IMG/VR virus record: IMGVR_UViG_3300044616_001090
Coordinates: 1 to 47,058 of that record
DNA from: a virus
Reading direction: 5' to 3' (one strand)
Length of the DNA: 47,058 bases
Part shown: positions 1 through 7,197 of the stretch, in pieces
How the letters are laid out: each line of letters opens with the position of its first letter
Numbering within the stretch: the stretch's first letter is position 1
The notes under the pieces: model-generated
The model's input: the letters and a program-made list of their open reading frames with translations, nothing else
Told to the model about the DNA's origin: nothing
Databases searched by the model: none
Position numbers and translations under genes: made by a program

Positions 1-2
1 AT

Positions 3-71
3 ATTAATGATGAATCATTAAAATCATATAAAGATTCTCACAAAAAATTCGTTAAAGACACTAAATTATAA
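3..71 (+). CDS. 3' end of an unidentified gene cut by the window edge
   Basis: One plus-strand frame is open from the left edge and ends with TAA at 69-71, one base before the ATG at 73. The 22 visible residues are polar and Lys/Asp-rich, ending in KFVKDTKL. The tight junction with the next gene is typical of this genome. The visible part is too short to identify a family, and it could be a chance open stretch. Confidence 0.4.
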   Translation: MNDESLKSYKDSHKKFVKDTKL

Positions 72-72
72 T

Positions 73-351
73 ATGAGAATAATAATAACCGAAGACCAAA
101 AAAATAAAATTATGAATAGTAATGATTGGGTGGAAACAAACGGTAAATTAATTAAAACATTTTATTTTAAAGATTATAAGGAAGTTATGTCATTTACTAA
201 TGAGGTGATGAAAATTGCTAACAAACAGAATCATCACCCTGATATGACAGTTCATTACGATAATGTGAAGTTATCTATTACAGACCACGATAAGGGTAAG
301 GTATCCGATAAGTGTCATAAATTTGTTAATGAGATAAATAAAATTAAATAA
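73..351 (+). CDS. Pterin-4a-carbinolamine dehydratase-like protein
   Basis: A 92-residue protein matching the pterin-4a-carbinolamine dehydratase (PCD/DCoH) fold along its length. It has the family signature N-HHPD at about residues 53-57, a preceding aromatic FYFKDY strand, and a second conserved His (ITDHD, about residue 72). In cells the enzyme dehydrates 4a-hydroxytetrahydropterin; some homologues act as dimerisation cofactors. I recall PCD genes being reported in marine T4-like phages, so a phage copy is plausible. The start is preceded by an AT-rich stretch without Shine-Dalgarno. It sits one base before the next gene, suggesting an operon. The substrate in phage infection is unknown. 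Confidence 0.8.
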   Translation: MRIIITEDQKNKIMNSNDWVETNGKLIKTFYFKDYKEVMSFTNEVMKIANKQNHHPDMTVHYDNVKLSITDHDKGKVSDKCHKFVNEINKIK

Positions 352-352
352 C

Positions 353-1105
353 ATGAAAATCATTGTTTCAAAGGAAGATAAAGAGTATATAAACGAATGT
401 ATTAAATCAGGCGAGGTTTTAAGAGAAGACCTTACGAGGTGGTTTAAAGAGAAGTGGGTAGATGTTAGTAAAAAGGTAGATGGTAAACATCCTCCATGTG
501 GTAGAAAGGATGCCGATGGTAAATCGTATCCAAAGTGTAGACCCTCAAAAAAAGTATCAAAAGAAACACCAAAAGTTGCATCTTCTTATGATAAGAAGGA
601 GAAAAAAGCTATGACGTCACAAAAAAGAAGAGCAGAAAAGAAAGAACCAAAAGTGGGTAAAGGTAATAAACCAACAATGACTAGATTTGATGAGAGTATA
701 GAAAAAATACTAATAATACAAATATCTGAAGAACAGTTTGAAAGATTGTTCGAGTACAACGAAGAAACTCCAGTTTTAATTTATGAAGATGAAGATGGTT
801 CGGTACAAAATACAAACTACGAGTCTAACGAAAACCTTTTAAATGAGGCTGAATATCAAGGACGTAAAGTTCAATTAGGTAAAATCATGCAAGGTGATAT
901 TAAGAAATTTAAGGTTTATGTTAAGAACGATAAAGGTAAAGTTGTTAAAGTAAACTTTGGTTTTGGTGGTAAATCTGCTAAAGGTAAAAGAATGGTTATT
1001 AAGAAAAACAATCCTGAGAGAAGAAAATCATTTAGAGCAAGACATAATTGTTCAAATCCAGGTCCACGTTGGAAACCAAGATATTGGGCTTGTAGAACTT
1101 GGTAA
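353..1105 (+). CDS. Basic Cys-containing protein of unknown function, two conserved segments
   Basis: A 250-residue protein. The N-terminus (MKIIVSKEDKEYI) resembles the short motif that begins several proteins here. Residues 23-70 form a Lys/Pro/Cys-rich segment (REDLTRWFKEKWVDVSKKV, then HPPCGR and PKCRPSKK) that resembles DUF5872-type phage proteins. A charged linker follows. The last 85 residues are a compact basic domain ending in RARHNC...GPRWKPRYWACRTW, with paired Cys and several Trp. Its place near capsid genes fits a virion or assembly role, but the strand is opposite. I do not recognise an enzyme motif. The stop meets the end of the convergent dCMP deaminase gene with no gap. Confidence 0.6.
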   Translation: MKIIVSKEDKEYINECIKSGEVLREDLTRWFKEKWVDVSKKVDGKHPPCGRKDADGKSYPKCRPSKKVSKETPKVASSYDKKEKKAMTSQKRRAEKKEPKVGKGNKPTMTRFDESIEKILIIQISEEQFERLFEYNEETPVLIYEDEDGSVQNTNYESNENLLNEAEYQGRKVQLGKIMQGDIKKFKVYVKNDKGKVVKVNFGFGGKSAKGKRMVIKKNNPERRKSFRARHNCSNPGPRWKPRYWACRTW

Positions 1106-1549
1106 TTAATAGAAATTTACCTCAATTCCACATTCAAGGAGGAGTTTATATGCCTTTGTTTGTGATTCCCCCCATTTCTCCTTATTTTTTGTTGTACATA
1201 TGTGTTTACAATGAACAGATTTAATTCCCGTATTTACAATACCTCTAGCACAGTCCATACATGGTAATCCCGATGTTAGGTATATTGTGGAACCTTTTAA
1301 GGGTGTACCCACACGAGCAGCATTATAAATTGCGTTACGTTCAGCGTGTTCAAACCAAAAGTACTTTTCGGGTCTTTCCTGACGTTCTTCCTTTGAATCA
1401 TCCATTCCTCTTGGAAATGAATTATAACCCGTAGAAAGTACCTCATTATCTTCCCCAACGATAACCGCACCTATCTGTGTAGATTTATCTTTTGATTTTA
1501 ACTTAACTTGTTCCGCAATTCCTAAAAAATATTCATTCCAATTCATCAT
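1106..1549 (-). CDS. Deoxycytidylate (dCMP) deaminase-like zinc enzyme
   Basis: A 147-residue member of the cytidine/deoxycytidylate deaminase family, similar in size to ComEB/T4 Cd. The zinc site is complete: HAE at residues 68-70 (metal His and catalytic Glu) and PCMDC at 96-100 with two Cys ligands. The substrate-side segment TGYNSFPRGMDD is as in dCMP deaminases. The enzyme converts dCMP to dUMP, feeding dTMP synthesis during phage replication. The ATG overlaps the stop of the upstream gene (ATGA, 1546-1549), indicating translational coupling. Function is confident; nucleotide level (dCMP versus CMP or tRNA) is from family resemblance. Confidence 0.9.
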   Translation of the reverse strand: MMNWNEYFLGIAEQVKLKSKDKSTQIGAVIVGEDNEVLSTGYNSFPRGMDDSKEERQERPEKYFWFEHAERNAIYNAARVGTPLKGSTIYLTSGLPCMDCARGIVNTGIKSVHCKHICTTKNKEKWGESQTKAYKLLLECGIEVNFY

Positions 1550-1842
1550 ATTAATTTTTGTGTTGATATGTAATATATCCTATCCGACGCATATAGACCT
1601 TTAAGTGACGCCTCTTTCTTTTCCACTAACTTACCCATTTGAATTAAATGAGGTCCGTTTTTAAGGTCTATACCCACCAAAAAACGACCTTCCCACTTTT
1701 CATAGGTTGTTTCACGTATGTATTTCCCTTCATCGTCCATTTTCAGATGTTCAATCATTACATCTTTCTTATTTTTACATGTAATCCCCCTCTCATCTAT
1801 GAGTTTGGTTAAAACGTCTAATCGTAGGTTATCGTATTCCAT
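1546..1842 (-). CDS. Small protein with SAP-like N-terminal motif
   Basis: I place the start at the ATG at 1842 (98 residues, MEYDNLRLDVL); an upstream ATG in frame would add a hydrophobic, AT-encoded stretch that overlaps the terminator region. Residues 1-35 (LRLDVLTKLIDERGI...NKKDVMIEHLK) fit the helix-extension-helix SAP motif, which binds AT-rich nucleic acid. The rest (YEKWEGRFLVGIDLKNGPHLIQMGKLV) is not recognised. It overlaps the dCMP deaminase start by four bases, so the pair is probably co-translated. The SAP call is by eye. Confidence 0.6.
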   Translation of the reverse strand: MEYDNLRLDVLTKLIDERGITCKNKKDVMIEHLKMDDEGKYIRETTYEKWEGRFLVGIDLKNGPHLIQMGKLVEKKEASLKGLYASDRIYYISTQKLI

Positions 1843-1874
1843 TTTACAAATATAGTCTTTTTTTATAAATAAAA

Positions 1875-1905
1875 AAACCCCCACATTTCTGTGAGGGTTT
1901 CTTAT
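1875..1905 (-). terminator. Terminator after the major capsid gene
   Basis: On the minus strand an 11-position stem (one mismatch) with a GAAA loop is followed by a run of seven T. It lies about 20 bases past the capsid gene stop and matches a strong rho-independent terminator that insulates the abundant capsid message from the two small genes beyond. Confidence 0.85.
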
Positions 1906-1920
1906 TATGATAAATTAAGA

Positions 1921-3687
1921 TTATCTTAATGTATCCAAACTGAATGTAGCCAATCCATGTACATCAATTACACCGAAGTAACGGTTGTTCACCATTTTCT
2001 TCGCGTATCTTGTCATGATACCTTTGATAGGAGTCATGTTGAATGGGTTATACATTGTTGGAGTTAATTGTAATGGTACGTATGGAGCGTAAACATAACC
2101 AGCGTCTAACAATGACTTACCTTTATGTCCAATCAAGATTTTACCTGCTGGGAAGTAAGGGTCACGGTAAACTTGGTAACGTCCTGCTAAAGAACCTACC
2201 TTCTCAATACCCATGTTGTATTGATCTTGCTCAGGATGAGCGTTAGATACGTGGAAATACTCTAAATCATCAAATACTGCAGAAACTTCTGAAGATACAA
2301 CAATCCAGTTAGCACCACCTCTAAGGGTTGTTTTGTGGATTTGAGCTGAAACTTGGTTAATCTTAGTGATTAAAGTTTGGTTCCAATCTTTTTGAGTGTA
2401 ACCAGCATATGCGTTACCGCCGTTACCGTATTTCCACTCATTGTAATCCCATTTAGCTTTCCATGCTGCACCTTTACGTAAGTCACGTAAGATTTCACGG
2501 TCAACTTCAGCGGCGATTTGCTCTGATAATAAAGCTGTTAATTCAGCTTCAGCGTCGATGTTGTGGAATGCACTAACATCTTGTGCTAATTCTGGAGACC
2601 AAGAAGCTCTTAATTTTCTTTCAGTTACAGAAACTGTTACTGATTCTAAATCAAAAGATACTTCACCGATTTGATCTTCAAATTCTAAGTTAGCGTAAGT
2701 TCTCCAAGTAGCTCTGAATTCAGATGCTGTTAATGTTGAACCTGTTACTTCGTAATCAGTATAACCAGCAGTTGCACTGTATTTTTGTAAATCAACTTGT
2801 ACATAAATTAAACCGTCAGCATCACAAACATCGTAATAACCACCTGTGTTTGAACCAGCTCCGTATGATTTAGCACCATATTCTACGATACCCTTACCGT
2901 ACTTTTGAGTAACGATATTGATAGGTAAGTTGTCAGCTGCTGTTACACCTAAGAAAGCTTGTAAATTAGCGTCAGTTGTAACAACTTGTAAAGAAGCTAA
3001 GAATTCTTCAGAATCCATTTCGTGACCATTTGGTCCGATTAATTTACCAGCACCACCTGAAGTGAAACCTGATAAAGCTAATACAACATATGATTTAGTG
3101 GTACCTGTAGCAACTGAAGCTGCAGTTGTAACTGCACCATTTGAGAATGTTGCAATACCGATAGAAGTACCTGTTACAACGTCAAAAGAACCTTTTGAAT
3201 AATCAAAAAGACCTTGGTCGTTTGCGTCAGATGCTTCATAAAAACGATCGTAAAGATTTCTAGTTTGTCCAGTATAACCAACATTTGGATCGTTGTTATC
3301 TGTTACACCGTTAGGTCCGCTATATGGAGAATAGTGACCGTTTGCGTTTCTATCTTGAATTTTAGGTACGAAGAAGAACAATTTACCGATTGGTAAGTTC
3401 ATTGCTTGTACTGAAACGATATCGTTTGCTAATAATTTAGAGAATACACGACGGATAATTGGGAAAACTACTGTCTCAAAAGAACCACTAGCATCAGATA
3501 CTGCTGCTTCGTTGATTAAGTGTGACGCTTGGTTTTCATACAATTGCGCGATGTTATCTTTTTGGTGACCTTCAAGACCTTCTAAAAAGCCTAATTCGTC
3601 CCATTTTTTGATGGTATCTTCTTTGATAACTCTAAGGTGCTTAAGACCGATGTTACCTACCATTCCTGATTCTAATAATGCTCCCAT
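1921..3687 (-). CDS. Major capsid protein, T4 gp23-like
   Basis: A 588-residue protein. The N-terminal third has the gp23 pattern: KKWDELGFLEGLEG, then AQLYENQASHLI, then FETVVFPIIRRVFSKLLANDIVSVQAMNLPIGKLFFF. The middle (about 130-300) is rich in Gly, Ser, Thr and Ala and may hold an insertion domain. The C-terminus (PYVPLQLTPTMYNPF...RYAKKMV) is also gp23-like. The residues before about 65 resemble the T4 pro-segment removed by the prohead protease, which is encoded nearby. It forms the head hexamers. Codon choice is less extreme in AT than in its neighbours, as expected for a very highly expressed gene. It is preceded by the scaffold gene and followed by its own terminator. Confidence 0.95.
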   Translation of the reverse strand: MGALLESGMVGNIGLKHLRVIKEDTIKKWDELGFLEGLEGHQKDNIAQLYENQASHLINEAAVSDASGSFETVVFPIIRRVFSKLLANDIVSVQAMNLPIGKLFFFVPKIQDRNANGHYSPYSGPNGVTDNNDPNVGYTGQTRNLYDRFYEASDANDQGLFDYSKGSFDVVTGTSIGIATFSNGAVTTAASVATGTTKSYVVLALSGFTSGGAGKLIGPNGHEMDSEEFLASLQVVTTDANLQAFLGVTAADNLPINIVTQKYGKGIVEYGAKSYGAGSNTGGYYDVCDADGLIYVQVDLQKYSATAGYTDYEVTGSTLTASEFRATWRTYANLEFEDQIGEVSFDLESVTVSVTERKLRASWSPELAQDVSAFHNIDAEAELTALLSEQIAAEVDREILRDLRKGAAWKAKWDYNEWKYGNGGNAYAGYTQKDWNQTLITKINQVSAQIHKTTLRGGANWIVVSSEVSAVFDDLEYFHVSNAHPEQDQYNMGIEKVGSLAGRYQVYRDPYFPAGKILIGHKGKSLLDAGYVYAPYVPLQLTPTMYNPFNMTPIKGIMTRYAKKMVNNRYFGVIDVHGLATFSLDTLR

Positions 3688-3716
3688 TTTAAAATATTTT
3701 GGTTTTTGTTTTTTAT

Positions 3717-4934
3717 TTATTTTATTTTCTTCATCATCTCCTTAATTCTACTGAATTGTGGATTCTCATAAGCTTTTGACTCAGATAATACATCTGTAGA
3801 AGAAGAAGTTGTTGGAGTGTTAGAGATTTTTTCTGCCACAGTTTCGGTAACAGTTGTTTTAGTACCTAACTCTGACTTTATTGTTGAGAACAAACTTTTA
3901 GATTCGTTCATCGTTGAAACCGAATCAAATCTCTTTAATATGTTCAATTTCTCTTGTTTTGTAGTTGAATGTTCAGTGAACAAACGTGTAGCGTAAGCTA
4001 AGTTTGCGTTAAACACAGCAACTTCATTTAATTTTTCTTTGAATAAAATAAGAGCCTTCTTGTACTCAGCATTTTGCTTTTTCAAGTTTTCAACTTCTTC
4101 ATTCATTTCATGACGACCAGCTTTAAACTTTTTACCTTGATTTGCAGGTACTCTAACGTCATTTGCGAAAGTACGAGCGGCTTCAGTAGCTTCAACTTCT
4201 TTAGGTTCTTCTTCTTTTGATTCACCTTCAGTAGCTTCAACTTCTTTTTCTTCTTCCATCTCTTCTTCTTCCATTTCAATTTCGTAGATAGTTTCTTCTT
4301 CAGTTTCAGATTCTTCTTCAGATGGCATCATTTCTTCTTCCATTCCTAATTCTTCTTCAACTTCAGATTCTCCTTCATCATCAAGTTTGATGATGTACTC
4401 GTCATCAGCTGTTTCAAACTCAACATTGTTTCCGTCTTTTTTAACTACAATACCATCTTCTGGTTTCATAGCCTTAAACACTTTCAATACTTCTTCATCA
4501 GAAGCACCTGTCATGTCCATAACGTCTTCGTCATCCATACCCATATCGTCAGAAGGTAATTCTAATGAATCTTCAGAATCCATAGATTCTTCATCACCCA
4601 TTTCATCACCACCAACTTCTGAATCTAATGACTCAATGTCTTTACTTGGTTCGTTATCGAGGTCGTCCATATTTTCAGCGTCATCAGCTTCAGCATCATC
4701 TGCTTCAGCATCGTCGTCTGACATATCATCTGTGTCCTCTTCGTCAGAAGTTGGTTGTTCAGAAACCTCAGTTTCGTCTTCAACTTTCTCCTCTTCTTCC
4801 AATGATTCTTTAAGCAAGTCCTTAAGTTCTTCCTTCATAGTTGAAGCAAGTATACCTTTTGCGTTTTGCTTTACTGCTTCTTCAAGATTTTGTACTTGAA
4901 GTAACGCTTGTTCTAAAATAGATTTTTCAGTCAT
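3717..4934 (-). CDS. Prohead core scaffolding protein, T4 gp22-like
   Basis: A 405-residue, extremely acidic protein lying between the protease and capsid genes, the place of gp22 in T4. Residues 1-45 are helical (ILEQALLQVQNLEEAVKQNA). Residues 45-260 are almost entirely Glu, Asp, Ser and Met with Glu/Ala repeats. Residues 275-345 form a coiled coil (NEEVENLKKQNAEYKKALILFKEKL) followed by ATRLFTEHSTTKQEKLNILKRFDSV, the part most like phage core proteins. Such proteins fill the prohead and are then digested. The acidic stretch is much longer than in T4 gp22. The reverse strand shows Ser-rich open frames that are only shadows. Confidence 0.82.
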   Translation of the reverse strand: MTEKSILEQALLQVQNLEEAVKQNAKGILASTMKEELKDLLKESLEEEEKVEDETEVSEQPTSDEEDTDDMSDDDAEADDAEADDAENMDDLDNEPSKDIESLDSEVGGDEMGDEESMDSEDSLELPSDDMGMDDEDVMDMTGASDEEVLKVFKAMKPEDGIVVKKDGNNVEFETADDEYIIKLDDEGESEVEEELGMEEEMMPSEEESETEEETIYEIEMEEEEMEEEKEVEATEGESKEEEPKEVEATEAARTFANDVRVPANQGKKFKAGRHEMNEEVENLKKQNAEYKKALILFKEKLNEVAVFNANLAYATRLFTEHSTTKQEKLNILKRFDSVSTMNESKSLFSTIKSELGTKTTVTETVAEKISNTPTTSSSTDVLSESKAYENPQFSRIKEMMKKIK

Positions 4935-4960
4935 TGTGAAAATTTATTGTTTTTATTATA

Positions 4961-4969
4961 TATAAATAC
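4961..4969 (-). promoter_or_regulatory. TATTTATA box upstream of the scaffold gene
   Basis: Read on the minus strand this is GTATTTATA, 26 bases before the ATG at 4934, within the shared context CGTGTATTTATA. It is one of a set of identical boxes upstream of genes on both strands; probable phage late promoter by inference. Confidence 0.5.
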
Positions 4970-5021
4970 ACGAGATTTAAGAAAAACTCGGTTTTTAAAT
5001 ATTCCAGCCCTTATAAAATTA

Positions 5022-5705
5022 TTATTTAGATAAAAATTTATCCAAACCACCCATTAATTTCACCATTCTATCGTCCAATGATGGTTTCTTTTCTTCAGAT
5101 TCTTGGTATTGTTCTCTCTCAGATGGGTCAGCAAAAACGTATGCCCCTGGTGTAGATGGTGAGGATACTAAATCAAAACACACCAATTCAAAATCTTCTT
5201 GAACTATGTTTTGTCCTTTTATATTTTTTAACGAACCTACTCCTCTTGATGATATACCTAATGTTGCACCATTCATGATTAACATTGCCGCTTGATCTCC
5301 TTTAGTAGACACAATACCCATCTTTCTCCAACCTGGTGATGTGAATAGTTTTATCTTACCCATAAGGATTTTACCATCCCACCATGTTTCTAAAATTGAA
5401 TGGGAAACTCTATCTAAATCAATAAGTGAAGAAGAAGGGTGGTTTAATTCATTTAATGCACCACCCTTTTTAATAAGTGTTTGATATTTTTCGTTTTCTC
5501 TCTTTAATAGAACTTCGGGATAAATTCTTCCGTTCTTATTGGGAGTGTCATATTTTTGTAAAACGGCGTAAAGGATTAAATCTTGTGAAAAATCCATTTC
5601 CTTAGCCTCTCTAATGATTTGTTTGTTCTCTTCTGGAGATACGTGTCCAGCATCAAATTCAATTAAAATTCCGTGTCCAGTATCTTTAGGTCCTAATATC
5701 TTCAT
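5022..5705 (-). CDS. Prohead maturation protease, T4 gp21-like
   Basis: A 227-residue protein matching the herpes/T4-type prohead serine protease fold. The probable catalytic His is His89 in ELNHPSS and the probable nucleophile Ser152 or Ser153 in GISSRGVGS; VCFDLVSSPSTPGA follows, as in other gp21 proteins. The N-terminal segment NGRIYPEVLL is also typical. It cuts the capsid and scaffold proteins during head maturation. The order portal, protease, scaffold, capsid (reading along the minus strand) is that of T4. About 20 C-terminal residues are charged and may be self-cleaved. Confidence 0.92.
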   Translation of the reverse strand: MKILGPKDTGHGILIEFDAGHVSPEENKQIIREAKEMDFSQDLILYAVLQKYDTPNKNGRIYPEVLLKRENEKYQTLIKKGGALNELNHPSSSLIDLDRVSHSILETWWDGKILMGKIKLFTSPGWRKMGIVSTKGDQAAMLIMNGATLGISSRGVGSLKNIKGQNIVQEDFELVCFDLVSSPSTPGAYVFADPSEREQYQESEEKKPSLDDRMVKLMGGLDKFLSK

Positions 5706-5721
5706 CTATAGATTTTATTAC

Positions 5722-5730
5722 TATAAATAC
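5722..5730 (-). promoter_or_regulatory. TATTTATA box upstream of the protease gene
   Basis: Minus-strand GTATTTATA ends 16 bases before the ATG at 5705, in the context CCGTGTATTTATAGTAAT, nearly identical to the box at 4961. Inferred late promoter. Confidence 0.5.
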
Positions 5731-5743
5731 ACGGATATCCCTA

Positions 5744-6169
5744 TTATTTTTTTGATTTATAAAAATTGAATAATTTTTTATCATTTAACCCTTTATCAAT
5801 CACATTAATTAATACGTCTTTTACGTTATTTTTTATTTCCTTTGACTTTACATCAAATTGTCTATCAACGTATAATGTGATTTCAAGGTTCATAAATGAC
5901 CTCTTTTCCATTTTAATACCCTTAGTCCTAATGTCTAAATCAACAATACATTGTTGTTTAAATAATGGATTTTTTAAATTATAAATTATTTCTTTTACTT
6001 TACGTCTTGATTTATGTATTGTGACGTCAAAGTCATCTGTTTCATTCTCAGGTTGTAACCAAGAGTTGAATTTTAAATAAATGGTTTTAAGATTTTTAAA
6101 ATCTACGGTACCGTAACCGATTTTTACTTCATCGTAAGTCCCTAATGGGATATACTTACCTGTTTTCAT
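5744..6169 (-). CDS. Hypothetical protein between portal-side and protease genes
   Basis: A 141-residue protein, rich in Lys and aromatic residues. It has two halves that look beta-rich (VDFKNLKTIYLKFNSWLQ; SFMNLEITLYVDRQF) and a helical, basic C-terminus. No enzyme motif is visible. Its position inside the head block suggests a small assembly or virion protein, in the place where T4 encodes gp67/gp68-type core proteins, but no sequence resemblance to those is seen. Confidence 0.6.
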   Translation of the reverse strand: MKTGKYIPLGTYDEVKIGYGTVDFKNLKTIYLKFNSWLQPENETDDFDVTIHKSRRKVKEIIYNLKNPLFKQQCIVDLDIRTKGIKMEKRSFMNLEITLYVDRQFDVKSKEIKNNVKDVLINVIDKGLNDKKLFNFYKSKK

Positions 6170-6261
6170 TAATTCATAATATTATTAACATTTTATGGTG
6201 TTAATAAAAAAATACACAAATTTTATTACAATTCCAAAATTATTTTCATATATTCGCAATA

Positions 6262-6269
6262 TATTTATA
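6262..6269 (+). promoter_or_regulatory. TATTTATA box upstream of the bS21 gene
   Basis: TATTTATA lies four bases before the ATG at 6274, on the plus strand, in the same orientation relative to the gene as the minus-strand copies. A TATATTCG sequence at about 6249 also partly fits the host TAnnTTTG box, so which is used is unclear. There is no Shine-Dalgarno before this start. Confidence 0.45.
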
Positions 6270-6273
6270 AATT

Positions 6274-6465
6274 ATGATTATAATAAACTTAAACAACGAA
6301 AAAAGTATTGAATCTGCTTTAAGAACTTATAAACAAAAAGTTCAAAAAACAAAACAAATTCAAAAATTAAGAGAAAGACAAGAATTTGTAAAACCTTCAG
6401 TTAAAAAAAGAACTGAACGTTTAAAAGCGATTTATGTACAACAAATAAAAAATGGTCTTAGTTAA
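6274..6465 (+). CDS. rpsU: Ribosomal protein bS21 homologue
   Basis: A 63-residue basic protein with the full bS21 pattern: MIIINLNNEKSIESALRTYKQK, then LRERQEFVKPSVKKRTERLKAIYVQQ. Length equals cellular bS21. bS21 sits on the 30S platform near the 3' end of 16S rRNA. Published work on Flavobacterium ribosomes shows that bS21 helps bury the anti-Shine-Dalgarno tail, so a phage version could change which mRNAs are translated. It is the only plus-strand gene within a 15-kb minus-strand block and has its own start signals and a terminator that includes its stop codon. Identification is firm; effect on the host is inferred. Confidence 0.93.
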   Translation: MIIINLNNEKSIESALRTYKQKVQKTKQIQKLRERQEFVKPSVKKRTERLKAIYVQQIKNGLS

Positions 6466-6476
6466 GACCATTTTTT
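6447..6476. terminator. Perfect inverted-repeat bidirectional terminator containing two stop codons
   Basis: A perfect 14-base inverted repeat (arms 6447-6460 and 6463-6476) around GT, with A tracts on one side and T tracts on the other, terminates both strands. The bS21 stop (TAA, 6463-6465) and the stop of the convergent gene (6458-6460) both lie in the stem, so the two coding regions overlap by eight bases inside the hairpin. Confidence 0.9.
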
Positions 6477-7195
6477 AATTCTGATAACCTGTAGTAGTTA
6501 TATCTTGAAGGTGACATTTCATTCACTTCCTTTTTAACATTATCTAATTTGTTTTTCAATTCCAAATCATTTGATTCTGTTAATAAACTATCAACCTTAG
6601 TTAAAACCGATTCTTTTAATTCTTCAGTTTGTTTTGTTAAATCCTCATATGATAATGAAAGTATAGTCTTCAATTGTCCTTGTTGTTCCTCATTTAATGT
6701 ATTAGAATAAAGAACATTAAAGTTGTTTGCTAAAACAGCATGTAATAAATTTTCATTTGAAATTACTTTAGACTCTCCAATAACTTTAGTTTCTTTTTTA
6801 GTTGTTAAATGATCAACTAATTTTTTCTTCGCAATAACTTTACTCTCAATATTAGATAATGTGTCCTTAACCATTAATTGGTCTAAGGATTCATATAAAT
6901 CATTTGTTGAAATTTCAATGTCACCTAATTTCACATCTAATGATTGACAAAATTCAAGTAAGCTATTATTTTGTTGACTCAACATTGTTTCTACCCCCTC
7001 AACAAATAATTTAGCGGTTTCTTTATCTTCAATATACTTGTTTTCAATTTCCTCATAGAACAAATACATTTCTTTAAAATCTTTATTTTCCTTTATTGTT
7101 GATAAAATGTCTCTAACTTCGGATTTATTTTCTTTAGTATAAGATTCCGTAATTTTAGTTAACATTTTAGTTTTTAGTGTTCCAAATTTGTTCAT
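6458..7195 (-). CDS. Hypothetical helical protein next to the portal gene
   Basis: A 245-residue protein made mostly of charged amphipathic helix (KSEVRDILSTIKENKDFKEMYLFYEEIENKY; EDLTKQTEELKESVLTKVDSLL). It has few aromatic residues and no catalytic motif. It starts two bases after the portal stop, so it is probably translated with it. A chaperone, neck or core role is possible from position only. The C-terminal PSRYNYYRLSELKNGL is compact and may be a binding tail. Confidence 0.65.
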   Translation of the reverse strand: MNKFGTLKTKMLTKITESYTKENKSEVRDILSTIKENKDFKEMYLFYEEIENKYIEDKETAKLFVEGVETMLSQQNNSLLEFCQSLDVKLGDIEISTNDLYESLDQLMVKDTLSNIESKVIAKKKLVDHLTTKKETKVIGESKVISNENLLHAVLANNFNVLYSNTLNEEQQGQLKTILSLSYEDLTKQTEELKESVLTKVDSLLTESNDLELKNKLDNVKKEVNEMSPSRYNYYRLSELKNGLN

Positions 7196-7197
7196 TT

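Noticed and set aside
1842-1884. Upstream start of the SAP-like gene
   Set aside because: The added residues are hydrophobic, AT-coded and overlap the region next to the capsid terminator; the ATG at 1842 gives a clean start.
4387-4899. Ser-rich plus-strand open frame
   Set aside because: Shadow of the acidic scaffold region; composition is that of reversed Glu/Asp codons.
4961-4969. T4-like TATAAATA late promoters pointing rightward
   Set aside because: In that orientation they would drive antisense RNA; the opposite strand reading fits the genes on both strands.
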